Below, piece by piece: positions 1 through 12,970 of a stretch of DNA of 64,000 nt; position 1 is the first letter of the stretch, and each line of letters begins with the position of its first letter. Location of the stretch: assembly GCA_965153455.1 (NCBI GenBank), contig OZ234496.1, positions 1,674,001 to 1,738,000 of the forward strand, given 5' to 3'. Below the pieces are notes generated by a model. The model was not told where the DNA came from. It made no database searches and saw only the letters and a program-made list of their open reading frames with translations. Made by a program: the position numbers and the translations under genes. The DNA comes from Sphagnum compactum. Its lineage: Eukaryota; Bryophyta; Sphagnopsida; Sphagnales.

Positions 1-1506
1 TGTCACATAGGCAGGCCCCTCTCGTTGCTGTCTGCAAAATATGTAAAGCACCGTTGATCACTTAAAACGTTTTCGTCATTGACTGTGATTTTGACTTGTT
101 TTGCATTGTAGTAAATTTTCAAACAACAAGGGAATTGTATTTCAAAAAATTTCAAATTTTCTCCAAAAATAGGCGGAAGAAGATTATGAAGACAGGGTTG
201 GATAGCTCTTCTTGCAAGCATTGCAAAGGAAGTAGGTTTAGGGTTTTAGGATTGCTCTTCTCATGTTTTTGTGTATTGTCATTGATTATTTTCAACACTA
301 ATTGTTGTGGTGCATAGGTTTTGAGAGGTTTTGCGCACAAGGAAAGCTGTGTTGCATTAAATGGTGAGGTGACAACACTTAGTTTTGCTTTGCATTATTT
401 TTCTTTGCCTTTAAGGTTCGTTTGTAATCATGGATCCAATACCTATTAGAGAGAACACAACATTTATGCCTACAACTCCAATGGAGCAAAACAATCAGCC
501 CCCAATGCGATTACTACAAACTTAATGAAGTTTCAGCCCAATAGCACGCTTCTTGCCAACATCCTTCACTCCAACGCACTAGAGATAGAAGACCCACCTA
601 CACAAATCAATGTCGTGATGAATGCAGAAGAAGAAGCGGAGTGAAGACATTTGTTATAGGAAGTATTAACCATCATTGCACAAGACCCATGCATGATTCA
701 CTTGTTCAGTTGACAAGAATACATCAATATTGTGAAAACAACGACAACTAGATGGGTAGAAGGGGTAAGTCTTTTCTTCCTTTCTTTTTTGTTTTTCATG
801 AATTTGTTGGTGAGCATGGTCATAATTTGCAAAAAATACTATTCTATGTAGGGTTTAAGATGGCCTTGGGGGTTTATGGTTTCATGTACCACTTCCAGTT
901 CTAGGGTTTATATATACAATCATTGGGGTTTTCCATGTTTACGATTTTTGTCTTAGTGCAGTGTCAAAGTTTTGTCCCCTTACTAATGAAATACTAAGCA
1001 AAAGTAAAATAAGAAAACAAAGAACAAACAAAAAAAATTCATGTTGCAAGATAATATGAACATTTGGAAAAAACAATGTAGTGTGAATTTTGTGATGTTG
1101 TGATGTTACATTGTAGAGCGATAACTTTGGAAATTTTACAATAATATAACAATAGCTGCATTTATATATTGCTAAATTTTTTTTACTACTAACATTTGTT
1201 TGTAAGGTGGTTTTAGTTTAAGGATTGAGTAGCAATTAATTTACCTTGATGCCCATTGCAAGTTTTTGGTGGTCCAAAAAGCAAAAATAAAATCTATAAA
1301 TCCACCATGCAACAAAGTAGACACCATTGTGTTGCATTATACCTAGAGGAGGAGTATGAAATATTGGCATTGGAACCACACTTTGATGTGGAGTGCCCAA
1401 ATGTACCAACTTTCAACAACAAGCCTTTCGTCAGCTAAGGTAGTACTAAGACAATCTTAGTTATTTCTTCCCAAGATAAAGTAGACCTAATTACAAGTTA
1501 TCAACA
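1..1506. other. AT-rich sequence, no gene recognised
   Basis: No convincing coding region. Open frames are shorter than 75 codons and overlap one another on both strands. An ATG near 430 opens a short frame that stops after about 30 codons. It could be the 5' end of the hAT-like remnant that follows, but nothing in its sequence shows this. Confidence 0.4.
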
Positions 1507-4490
1507 ATGTTCCAATGTAAGTTTTGCAAAAATATGTCAAAAAACAAGAATACATTGTTTTATCACAAAATGATTAACTTCTGCCATGAATACACAAGGA
1601 AAGAGTTGCTGAAATGTACCCCACTATCACAAAATTTGAAACAAAAGAACTTATTAGGTTAAAGGAGAGCATGGGAAGACGCTACCAAAGAGCTTGAAGC
1701 ATCCAATTGATGATGTGGCAAAACATTCCACCAAAATGGTAGCACCAATTAAGAATAAAAAAGAACCCATGGGAATGCCCCTTGCAAGGCTCGTACCTCC
1801 TAAGGAAAAAGAGGTTTACGAATTGAAGATTTTTCTTTAGTTTGAATTATAAGAGCAGGTAAACTAGCGTTTTATTCCAACATTTTGATTTTGCCAATGT
1901 AATGTGAGAGGTTGATGATGGCATATGTTAAAGAGTGAGATTTTAAAATGTTGTCATTTTTGCATTTTGTAGGTTTGGTCACAAACCCTATGCTATTCAA
2001 AAAGCCACCATTACAAAAGGTAACATTGGACAATGCAAAAGGTCCCATTAGGAAGAACAAAACAAATGCAAATCTATCTTTGTTTTTTGTTGTGACTTTG
2101 CTATAAAATGGTGTACCACATCTCAACATATCATAACATTGAAGCAAAGGCAAGGTCAATTGATGAAACTTTCACGGTGGAAGTTCTTGTGAGCTACTTC
2201 CTCCTCCTTTGGAAGTCAAGATTAATGGGTTGTATGTTCTATTGTTGAATATGGATATCGTCATGGTTAGAAAACAATTGGAAAAACCAGAAACACTATG
2301 GTGATTTTCATGAAATTGGAGTCAGATGGCATTTTAAACATGCTTGTTTTGGTTGGTGGTATTCTTATCCATTAGTGACTGCACTACAACTCTTGTATTA
2401 TATTGGGTTTTTCATTTGTTCTAGGTTTGTGTTTTTTTTCTTACTTGTTGTTGCCCATCCCATAGGTTGGTGGAAGGATTGAAAGGATAAGTCACATTTC
2501 AGATGTTGTTAAATAGTCCTCAAATGCACAAACATCTGGAGGGGGTGGAAATAACACCATGCAAAGGTTCTTTATAATGAAATGTGTCCAAAAGTACCTA
2601 CAATACTTGCAAAGGAAAAAGGAGTATGATGCAAAAAAGGCCAATGTTGCATAATCACTCAAGAAAAAAAAATGATTATGTTTTGGGTCCATTCATGGTT
2701 AGGGTACCAAAAAAGGGAAAAAAGACTTAAAGACTTTTAGAGCTACTTTTTACAAATAACATTTACATGAAACAAATTTAAGTGAGAAAAATTGAATAGA
2801 CCAATATAAGATAATTCGTATGTTAATCGTGATTTTTCACATTCATACATAATTGTGTATGAGTATTTTGGTTTAATGCCAGAAACACAAAAAATCCTAA
2901 GAAATCCCAAAATAAATTCCAATGGACAACTAAACATATTTTTTGGCAAGACTATTTCTTGCACATGTGACTTGCATCTAAAGCTAAACATTTAAAATCC
3001 ATTGAACATATTTTTTTTATCAAATGGTTTTAAACATGAGTCCTTTGCCTTCAACCCTTTCTTTCAAAATTTCAAAACTTTGAAATTTTTGTATGATTTG
3101 ATTTTTCATCAAGTTCATAAAAGGGGGCATGTTTTTGTTGTACAAAAAGTTTAAAATCAATTGTATGACTTTATGAATTCCTTTTGATTCCTTTTTTAAA
3201 AATGTAGTTTAGATATTTCATTACTTTAGTTTACAAGACTCAAATTGACATTTGTATAATATTCAAGTTATTTTTAAATATTTTTATTAATTTAAAAAGA
3301 TAATATTTAATCTATTGGCATACAAAAATCCACTACAATAATAATAATGTAAGATAAACAAAAATCCAAAGTTGTCCTTTGCATTCCTTTTTAAATTAGA
3401 CACTCTTTTTTGGTACCTCAATCATGAATGGACCCTTTTACAAGAATTGTAGAAATTTGACTAGCACATTAAAGTTAAAGAAGAGAGGTCTAAATGGGGC
3501 TAATCACCATGGTACCACATGTTGAAGTAATATCCTTTGGAATTTGGTCCTAAATGCCCATGGGATCACACAGAAGTGAAATTATAGAACACCATTACTA
3601 AACTGGAAAAAGAATCACAACCATTATCATTAGATAGAGAGTGCCTACACATAGTTCAAGCATTCAAATTATTTTGCAAATCAACATTTTAGAAACAACA
3701 TCCACTTGCTCATGCAAACAAAGGATTAACTATTACAACATCCTACATTATTGTCATGAACAAGGGCATTTTGTGAAGCTAACCATAGCAATGCAAGATG
3801 TTCTTGATTATGGATTCTTATGGTTCCCCAAACTACACTAGTGCAATGAAGATGTTGCACAATGTTGACGAGATTTGTTGGGGTTACTTAGATTTGATCT
3901 ATAGTTACAAAATCCAATTGTTGAAAAGATATAGTGATTCATGTCAAAGATTGCTCATAGAGCAATTTCAAACATATATAGTCTTGGAATGACAAAGGAG
4001 CTAGAAGATATGTGGTGCAACTTTAATGTTGGGCCCAACATGTGGTGCAACATTGATGTTGCAACTTTGGACCAAGTATTTCATTCACTACCTTTCCACT
4101 TGCACATTTTCATGCAAATATTTCTTTCAAAAAACTTTGAACAAGTAGAATGCTTTTCATAGAACTAACAAGTGCATATTTTGAAAAGTTTAATCCAACA
4201 TATGTATCTCACCATTTGGAAATGTTTCACCTTTAAACTACATATTAATTTTTCTATAACTTGTGAACTCTTCTAATTAGGTGGTCACTGAAATGTTGCT
4301 TGTGAAGGAGGAGATAAATATTTTTCTAGGTTTTTTAGGAAATCCAAACTTTCAAGATGACAATGCCTTGTGTGATAGGTGGAATAAATCCAAAAGTGTC
4401 TTAGTAGACATTAAATTTTGTTAGGTAAATGCATTTTCCATGAAGCTTGGTCGAATAAAGGAAGCCCCTAAAAAAACTTTAAAGGTCAGC
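1507..4490 (+). pseudogene. Degenerate hAT-superfamily transposase remnant
   Basis: Three patches occur in the order expected for a plant hAT transposase (cut-and-paste DNA transposase). From 1507 the frame reads a BED-finger-like pattern, C-x2-C-x12-H-x5-C (starting QCKFCKNM, with H of LFYHK), followed by a KCTPLS stretch like the usual post-finger 'C-T-x-V' segment. Around 3800-3990 a frame with PNYTSAMKMLHN, then an 'EICW' stretch, resembles the D-N-x-x-N-Y...W region of the DUF659 domain. At 4090-4160 a HIFMQIFLSKNFEQ stretch resembles the segment after it, and 4310-4480 (EEINIFLGFLG...DRWNKSKS) loosely resembles the C-terminal dimerisation domain. Frames shift and stops are frequent, so the copy is dead. 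The match is by eye and weak. No terminal repeats or 8-bp target duplication were found. Confidence 0.35.
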
Positions 4491-7159
4491 ATTGCAACAA
4501 TTTTAATTAACGATGACACAACCACAAGTGCATAAAATTTCTTACATGATTATTGTTTATGGGAGATGAAAAAACATGCTTTAATTTGATAGTCAAATTA
4601 AAAATTCCAAGGTTTCAATCATCCTACTCTGACCATTCAAATTTTCCCCATCTTATGCAAGAGGTACTAAAATGTTAGTAGAATTTCAAAAGGCAAAAGT
4701 TGATGGGACCAACCCATCCAATCTGATGTGTCCTCCCATGGCCCACACAAATGTAAACAAGAAATTGCACCATTTTATGGGTTGGATTTGTTTGTTAAGG
4801 CAATCCTTGGTGATAGCCTTAGGCAGGACCATAAATTTGAAAATGATGTTGACATATAATCATATGTCAATAATCCAAGCCCTGTAACAACCATCTTATC
4901 AACTTCATTATCAACAACCCATATTGGTTTTAGGAGGAAACCTTCCTTTCTCTCAGGTTGTGGCCTCTAAGCCAGTCTTCACATAGCCTTGTCAAACCAA
5001 TATCGGCCAACTTGAATTACATCTCTTCCCAAGATAGGCACTTATTTAAGCCAACCAATTCCTTGCATGCCCGAGTTGATGATAATAATCCCAATGTGGT
5101 TGTGTCATGTCTTGCAATTGTGATAGACAATGAGAAAGACCTATGATGAACTTCAAATGAAAGATCCATCATTGTCTAGAGAACACATGTAAGTATGAAA
5201 ACTTTGATCCATAGAAACCCATTATTTCATAAAGTCTTACATTTTTTACTTTTATAATTTTGTTTATGCATTAAGGGGTACGTTTGTTGCATCACAGATT
5301 AATAATAGTAAAACAACATTATGTAATTAATAACTATTGGATTCAAATATATAGTTTTCGTTCTAGTAAATTGTAGGTTTGCTACAAAGACATGTTCAAC
5401 AAAATAACGACCACCAACCAATTTAGACAACCAAGTTATGGAGTTCATGATACAAATATAGTTCCATTTGATTTTGCATGTTGCAGATGTGAAACATTTG
5501 TGCAGTTTGTATTTCTTGTTGCAATCAATTTACATGTTTACAATTTTGAATTTATTTAACTTGGTTTAGTTATAGAGTTGCAAATTTGTAGAACATGGTG
5601 CCAACAAAATAAGATCTTGATCCAGTGGACAAGCTTGTGAATACATGATCTTCCCCAAAGCGGATAATACTCTCGTTTAGTCTTATGCACTTCCAATTTT
5701 TTTTACAACATTTTCTACCAATGTTTTGCACACATGCCACAAACCCAAAAAAACATTTGGCCATTGGCCAAACATTGTTGCATGAGAACACATCAACTAT
5801 AATTTATTTTTTTTGCAACAATTTAATAAAGTGTTTATGAATGTCAATATGGCATGAAATGGATAATGTTGTCATAGAAACTAATGTTCTGTAATAAAAT
5901 AATTCTTTGTGGCAAAGTATGTTCTACTAAACAATATTATTTTACAACAAAGCATTTTATGTTGAATTCATACTAATATGTAAAAAATTGTAAGTAAATA
6001 TGTTAAAATAGGCTAAAAGCACTATTTAATGGTTCATTTTAGGCATATACAACATTCACAAGAATCACAAAAAAATATTTATAAATGATCCATATGGATA
6101 TGGTTTTAAATTCTAAGATTTCATTAATGTAATATTTTACTATTAAAGTTTCATTCACTTATGAAACCTCTTTAACTAGGTCAAAACCCATATTGAAAAT
6201 GTTGTTGTTAGCTGGTATGGTGAAATCATTTTTAAAATCCTAAAATAAAAACCTATAAAGTCCATAAGAATAATAACCCATTTAGATATTTTAGTTGTGT
6301 ATCTATTGGACACAAGTTTTTTGTTAAACCAAAAAAAAAATCATTTCAAAAGGATTTTTGAAAATAATGTCCAATTTTAACTCTTCAAAAGTTCATAATT
6401 ACCATTTGGTTAAATTTTCACAAAAACAAATTTCATATTTAATTTTATGATTTCATTCTTCAACCCATGCTTACTCACAATAAACAATTTTGAAGTAGAA
6501 TTCAATACAAATTCTTGAATTCCTTAACAACTTAGTCAACTTATCAGTCCATATTTTGATTTCAAAAGTCCACTATTAATAATGAATGCATTATTTTCCA
6601 AAAAAATTATGAAAATGTTTTCATGATCAAGTTGTTAGTCTAGAATGAATCATCATTTAATGTATTTAAAATTAAATTATTCACCATAAACATTTCAATA
6701 CAAAACACTTTGCAATTGTGAGTCCAAAACTGAGCCACCATACCTTGCATTCACCCACTAAGCAAATGTGAATGCACTATTATACATAATGAATTTACAT
6801 GGAATTAAGTAAATTGTACAAAATAAAACTTCATCACATTAATTGTAGCTTAAACATTGTCAACAAGGATAACATTAGGTGTCCAATTGCTTGGCATACA
6901 TTTGGATAATGTTCAAAGAATTGAGTTAAGGTCATTCTCTTGACTTTTTCCAATGATGACAAATTCAACTGGTATCCCATTCTACCATTTGCTGAACACC
7001 ATTAGGGTGTACAATGGGTATTACAAAGAACATGGAGTTGACATTAATTATAATGTTGTAGAACATTTTAATTTTTGGCATTTCATATAACAAAAGAAAA
7101 AATGTACCTTGCTTTGATTTGTGCCAAATGTTGCATCGAAAGATATTGAATTCCCATGC
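4491..7159. other. AT-rich intergenic sequence, nothing recognised
   Basis: Open frames at 4672-4887, 4958-5146 and 5570-5791 have no recognisable motif and look like chance. The first two could be decayed tail of the hAT-like remnant. The rest holds only homopolymer-rich AT sequence. Confidence 0.4.
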
Positions 7160-7185
7160 CACAAGAAGAAATCTTGTCTTTTTCC
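7160..7185 (+). repeat. Outer CACTA left terminal inverted repeat
   Basis: Pairs with 12565-12590 in inverse orientation: 19 identical bases, then a one-base gap and a shared TTTTTC. The motif also contains an internal small hairpin, ACAAGA...TCTTGT. Confidence 0.85.
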
Positions 7186-7420
7186 AGTACCCAAATTCAC
7201 TAGGTTTTTAGTGAAATATGACAAAATTGACTAATATGCAAGTTGTATGGTTTTGGTAAAAAAGGACTAGTTGATTAGGACATTTTTAATGAAATATTTT
7301 TTAGTCATTTTGAATAGTTGCATGTTGCACTAGATAATTTTTAATTAAAAAATTATGACATGAATGTACGAGGTCCCAAGTTAATATGACATGGAATAAC
7401 GTGCCTTTGTCATCATATAA

Positions 7421-7439
7421 CCCCCCTCCCCCCCCCCCC
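7421..7439 (+). repeat. Cytosine homopolymer run
   Basis: A C-run interrupted by one T. It is a likely site of polymerase slippage, so its length in the assembly may be unreliable. Confidence 0.8.
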
Positions 7440-7461
7440 AAATGGTGGAATCACGGATTAC

Positions 7462-7491
7462 AAATTTGTCATGACATGTCATGACAAATTT
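7462..7491. repeat. Perfect 30-bp palindrome
   Basis: The half-site AAATTTGTCATGACA is followed directly by its exact reverse complement with no spacer. The core TCATGACATGTCATGA recurs in weaker form near 16.87-16.97 kb. Function unknown; it could be the centre of an old inverted-repeat element. Confidence 0.85.
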
Positions 7492-8559
7492 ACTTGTTGT
7501 GAAAAACATTTAATTTTCTTTTATAATTTTGATTTTGTCGACAAAAATATTTTGACACCATTTAAGTGTGATGTACATATTTGTGTAATCATCATGATGT
7601 ATATGTTCGTAAATTGCATTTGTACAAGATACATTAAACATGCATCCATCAGGATAGAACACTAAGATCTTAACCACCAAACCACTTCAATAATGTATTC
7701 AAACAAATTATTGTAATTTACAATGTTAAAAAAAACTTAAAATAACATTTCATGAATAAATCAACAAATATCTTTTTGTTTAATTGACCCACTAGAAGAA
7801 ATTTGAAAATCAATGACAAGATTTGTGATTCGTTTATAATTGTAATGGACACATGTGATTAAAAATAGCCTAGTCACTTAAGACAAGTGCCAAAAGATAG
7901 TCAAGTGCAAAAACCATAATATGGCCATGAAGTTGAAAATGTAGTCACAAACCTTACAACTAGGCCAAAATTTCTCATCCATTACCATGGATGATCCTTA
8001 GTATGACATGGAACCCCAATATGTGATTGCATTTGCAAGTACATTTGGGATAGTCACATGCTACCAAATGTGCCATTGATGGGTGGTTAAGATTTAACCA
8101 TGTGATAATTTCAAGAACCATGCAATGGCCATAAAACAGGTGGCAATTTTCCACTGTTCAAAAAAGATATATTATAATTACAATATTTAAATATCAGAAT
8201 TACAGTAATTTATTTTTTAAAATTATAATTATAATAGTTAATTATTTTAATTAATTAATTATAATGTATTTTAGGCTAAATTATAATAGGCAACCTGTTC
8301 TAGGCTAGGCTAGGGTAGAATAATCTAGCTAGCATAAGTTAGATATGTAGGTAGGATCTTATTTATTTTGTTGGGGATAAGCCTTTTGATTGGCTCATCC
8401 CAAATGGCACATACATTATGTTTATAGTGCATACCATGAATCTAGTTCATTCCTTCACTTACTGATATACTTTACAAGTTTAAAGTTGTAAACAAAAGAT
8501 ATGGGACAATTCTAATGAAAGGGAAACATTATAACACTACAACACTATCACATCCTTTG

Positions 8560-9590
8560 TTCCACACAAAAACATTATCAAATGTCCACACAATAAAATA
8601 TTTACAATTTTCATTAACTATTTACTACCTATCCTACTTGCTACCTACTACCTACAAATTAACCTACCATATTAATTAATAGATTAATATAAAAACATTA
8701 TGACATATCCACACAATAAAATACCTACTACTTAACTTAACTACTTACTACCTACTACCTATCCTATTTATTACATATTACTTTGGCTACATGCCCACTA
8801 TCTATTACTTAACCCACATTTGATAAATTAGTTACCTAACCTACCTAATTAAATCATTTTTATTATCAAAACATCATTTATCCACATAATAAAATATTTA
8901 CAATTTAACCTACCTACTATTTGCTACTACCTACTATCTACTAGTAGTTATCCTACTTATTACATACTACCTAGGTTACATACCTACTATCTACTACCTA
9001 GCCTATCAAATTAATTAATTACCTAACTTACATTTATTAAATAAATTTTTTAACATAGCTAAATAATTAATCAATTAATACAAAAACTTATGACATATCC
9101 ACAAAATAAATACCTTTTGATTAGCTTACCTACCTACCTACTACCTACTAGTACCTATCCTATTTATTACATACTAGCTAAGCTACATACCTACTATTTA
9201 CTACCAAGCCTACCTAATAAATTAATTACCTACCCTACATTTAATAAATTAAATTTTAAATATAACTAATTATTTTATCAGTTAATATAATTTTTTTTGA
9301 CATATCCACAAAATAAAATACCTATTACTTAGCTTACCTACCTACCTACAACCTACTAGTACCTATCCTATTTATAACATACTACCTAACCTAACTAATT
9401 AATTAATTAAGTATCTAACCTAATTAATTAATTAATTAATATGAAAACATGATCACATATTCACACAATAAACTAATAAACCTACCTACTACATATCCTA
9501 CTTACTACCTACTACCTAGTTTACCAATTAATTAATGACCTAACCTACCAACTACCTACCTAACTTACCTACCCTAACTAGGTTTAACCT
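8560..9590. repeat. Irregular CTACCTA-rich tandem array
   Basis: A block that begins ATCCACA(C/A)AATAAAATA recurs near 8587, 8704, 8879, 9093, 9299 and 9448, spaced about 117-214 bases. Between copies lie runs of CCTACTACCTACC and TTAATTAATTAA. It fills the centre of the inner CACTA element. Similar TAGGTAG-type sequence, in the other orientation, occurs at 43.5-43.75 kb. Confidence 0.75.
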
Positions 9591-10033
9591 TCATAGCTTA
9601 TCCTATTAACTACAATTAATAAACTAGCCTGTTATTACCTATAGATAACTTAAGCCAATTAATTAAGTAAGCAAGCTAAGTTAGGCTACCAATGTACATA
9701 GGCCTATTTAGTTTAATGTAACTTATTTAGCTTAGCTAACCTAGTTTACCAACTAGGTTATAGTAGTTTTTTCTAGCAAGTTATTAGCTATTAGATATTA
9801 TATCATGGAAGACCCATGGATCGGTACATTGAAGGGATAATAGTCCAATTGAAATAACAAAGTTTGCGATATGTGGTCTATGTTTCTTTGTTCATGTGGT
9901 AGAATGTACTATTGTAGTTGAAAAACCTTTCATTTGTAATTGCAAAAACAACTACCTTATCATCCATCAATGAATGCAATCAAAATTGGATGACATCGTT
10001 CACTTTTTTTCTACATTTTCAATGAAAATCATA

Positions 10034-10108
10034 TTAACTGTAAGTTGTAGTCGCACCTACAACTAGAATTTGGCTCAACCCTTCCTATAGTTGCATATGC
10101 GACTACAA
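10034..10108. repeat. Subterminal inverted repeat of the inner CACTA element
   Basis: AGTTGTAGTCGCA near 10034 faces TGCGACTACAAC near 10096, with about 50 bases between. It can form a stem, and lies within 200 bases of the element's right end, where CACTA elements carry transposase-binding repeats. Confidence 0.6.
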
Positions 10109-12616
10109 CAAGATGTAACTACATGACACGTAGGATTAACACATTGTTAGTCATAAAATCAGCTAGTTTGGACATTAGTCGCATAGTAGTCACAAAAATA
10201 TGGTCAGAATGGACAACATTTCTTCTAGTGACCTAAAATATTTGTAAATGTAATGTGAATTCAAAAATGCAATTATTAAGTCTTATATATATATTTCATT
10301 ACATAAATATGTCCATCTTTTCAAGAATTGTAAGTTCTTATTTTTTGCAATACAATTAGGTAAAACATTATTTATTTATTTGTATGATGTTGTTAAAATG
10401 GTAATCATTCATAAGAAGATTGCCACATTTGGTCATAGACAAATTGTGTAACTAGAAACAAGTAAATTTAACTACTTGATAAAAATAAATTTATATATTT
10501 TAAATTTAACTAAAAAATTTCTAAAAAAAGACTTTTTAAAAAATATTTATGTTGCAATTTTTTTTTCCAAATTTAGATAATTAATTATTTATATTAATGT
10601 ATGATTCATCTTGCTAAACAAATGTGGTCTTCATAATTAAATGGTTATATTAACTACTTAATTAATGTTTCTTCTTATGGCCAATTTAAAGAGGCAACAA
10701 CAAATGAGACAAAAATATATATTATATTTTCTTTCTTTTTAAAAGTAAAAAAAAATTAATTTGGTGAAATTTTTGGTTTGAATAGTTGTGTGCTCCCCAC
10801 CCCCCCACCCTTTCACAACCAACATATTTTTTTGGTTTCGAGTTTTCCTAACTTAGCAATTTTTGTTGTGACTAAAATGGAAATAATAGTGCAAATTAAA
10901 AAAAGGTAAACAACAAAAAAAAATTGACAAAAAATTGAGATCACAAATTTCAAAAAAAAAAGGTTACTTTTAATGTGTAAAAGTTTTTTTTTTTAATAAT
11001 TCCAAAATTAAACACATAAACAATTCCAACATCAAATTTATTTGAAATGTTTTAAGTTTAATCTTTGAGATCATTATAAACCTTATCCAATTTTTTTGAA
11101 ATTTTAAAATGAATATTAATGATGTAATTGAGTTTTTCTTTGTGATGAATTTCCACCATTTTGCAAACATAAAAAAGGGCATCAAAATCAACAAAAGATT
11201 TTACATTTTTATATTTTAAAAGCGATATAACTCTACAATGGGGTCTAGGACTTGTAGGTAAAATATAAAAATATTTTATCAAATTTGTACTTCCATATAT
11301 GGCTTATAGCCAAAACATGGCAAAATTTTCTTATGGATGATCTAGAAGAAGATTACAAAATTGAAAAAATGAAAAGATTTAAAAAATCATTGATTTGTCA
11401 TTATTATTATCATCATTTGTAATTCATTCATTTATTAAATTTGAAATAAATTTTTTAAATTCGTTTCTAAATATTTAAATATAAACCTGTAACAAAACAA
11501 GCTTAAGGAAATTGATAAACCATGTTTAAAATAAGAATAACAAGAATTTAATATTAACAAATTTTCATAGAATAATAATAAATATTTAAATTTAAAAAAA
11601 TTAATCCATTGTTTTTAACATGGATTTGTTTTTCATACACCAAGAAAAAAATGGAGAAAAATTAAAGATTATTTTTGAATTTTTTTTGGTGTGGCATCAT
11701 GAAGCATTTAAATATAAATGTGAAACTTCTCAAATTTTTATACATCCATTTCAAAAAAAATTAGTGAGTGCAAAATGCAACTCATGAGCAATGGATTTAA
11801 CAACATTCAAAGTTAGTCATTCAAGTCACGTGTAAATGTTAATAGTTCAAGAGATGCAAAAAAATTCATTAATCCATTCACATATAAATGTGAAGCATTA
11901 AGTTGTTATGTGTTTTTCAATATATATTAGTAAGTGCAATATGCAACGTTTGAATAGTGGTTTCAATAAACTCTAATTGGATGATTCGACTCATGTAAAA
12001 ATATTGATGATTCAAAAAATGTAAAAAAATTCAGTAAACCATTCAACTATAATTGCAAAATATTGAATTGGATGTGTTTTAATATATTATAATAAGTGCA
12101 AAATACAATTTGTGAGTAATGGTTTTAATATATTAAAAGTGAATGGTTCAACTCTGATAATTGAAAAGATGTGAAAAAAAATCACTAATTCATTCCAATA
12201 TAAATGTGGGGTTTTAAATTGTTACATGTGTTTTAATAAATTATGGTGAATGTAAAATACAACTTCTAAGTAATGGTTTCAACATGTTAAAATTTAATAG
12301 TTCAATTCATGAAACATGTTGATAGTTAAATAATGCATTGTGTAAATAAAGTTAAAAGCCACTTCAAGTTTTTAGGTCAACAATTTGAAGTTATTAAATA
12401 ATTAAATAAGGTCAAATTATATTCATAAGTGAACAACATAATGAACGTAATAACTATGAATAATATTGACCATTAATTAATGCAACAAGCCATTTGCAAA
12501 TTTAAGATGGCCAAATGTAGTTGAAATGTAATCAAATGGGACAATAATTGCAATGTGTGGGGGTGAAAAAGGACAAGATTTCTTCTTGTGTGCCCACAAT
12601 TTTGCATCATTTTTTA

Positions 12617-12928
12617 CTACCATGAAGTTTGAATTCCCAATGTGAATGGTGTGTCATCTTGGGTTTTTAAATTGAGGTCCAAAGGGGCATGTTCAACATA
12701 ATAAAAAATTGAATCAAGGTTTTTTAGAACCCACATTTTGACACTGATGGGGTCCTTGTGGTGGTTTTGTGGTTTGTTAGCTCGTTTTTTTGGCAAGTCC
12801 TTCACATTAGACAACATAAAAAAGGTGTTTTGAGTCACAAGTTCATTTCTCAATGCCATTTCTCTAACATGGGCCTTGTCACAAATCATTGCTTGAGCTA
12901 GGGAGTGGCCTTGTCTTATGAACCCCAT
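12617..12928 (-). pseudogene. Truncated MULE (Mutator-like) transposase fragment
   Basis: The 103-residue frame carries, in order, HVREMALRNELVTQ, SVKMWVLKNLDSIFYY and PFTLGIQTSW. These match the region just before the catalytic core of plant MULE transposases, where a 'W-x-x-x-N-P-D-x-x-F-Y-Y' segment leads to '(I/L)GIQTPWQ' and then the first catalytic aspartate. The frame stops right after GIQTSW, so all catalytic residues and the SWIM finger are missing. It is homologous to the segment at about 41.0-41.1 kb (SIRSWALQHLEDVFFF...IIGIQTPTQ) of the larger MULE pseudogene but belongs to a different subfamily. It sits 27 bases outside the right end of the outer CACTA element, which may have cut it. 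Confidence 0.65.
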
Positions 12929-12970
12929 CTAGTGTGCCTTCATACTACCTAACGGTTGGGAACCTAGAGC

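Larger units (their letters stand above)
7790..10230. mobile_element. CACTA element (inner), nested in the outer one
   Basis: The left end is CACTAGAAGAAAT. The right end is its exact 13-base inverse, finishing CTAGTG at 10230. The flanking triplets are ACC on both sides (7787-7789 and 10231-10233), as expected for a CACTA transposition. Subterminal sequence near both ends repeats TAGTCACAAA and GTTGTAG/CTACAAC motifs, which fits the subterminal transposase-binding repeats known for this superfamily. There is no transposase frame, so it is non-autonomous. The ends differ from the surrounding element by only two bases in the first 14, so the two belong to related groups. The middle is filled by a CCTACTACCTA-rich irregular tandem array. 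Confidence 0.85.
7160..12590. mobile_element. CACTA-superfamily element (outer), 5.4 kb
   Basis: The left end reads CACAAGAAGAAATCTTGTC followed by TTTTTC. The right end, reverse-complemented, reads the same 19 bases followed by CTTTTTC. The 3 bases just outside are TGC on both sides (7157-7159 and 12591-12593). This is the classic signature of En/Spm (CACTA) transposons: ends of the CAC-type, a conserved terminal repeat and a 3-bp target duplication. Here the end is CACAA rather than CACTA. No transposase frame is visible inside, so it is non-autonomous. About 2.4 kb of its length is a later insertion of a second element. The interior holds a C-run at 7421-7439, a 30-bp palindrome and AT-rich sequence. 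The right-hand 2.3 kb (10234-12590) has no recognisable content. Confidence 0.85.

Noticed and set aside
8560-9590. CRISPR-like array
   Set aside because: Spacing is irregular, units are low-complexity CTACCTA words, and the block sits inside a CACTA element. No cas-like genes.
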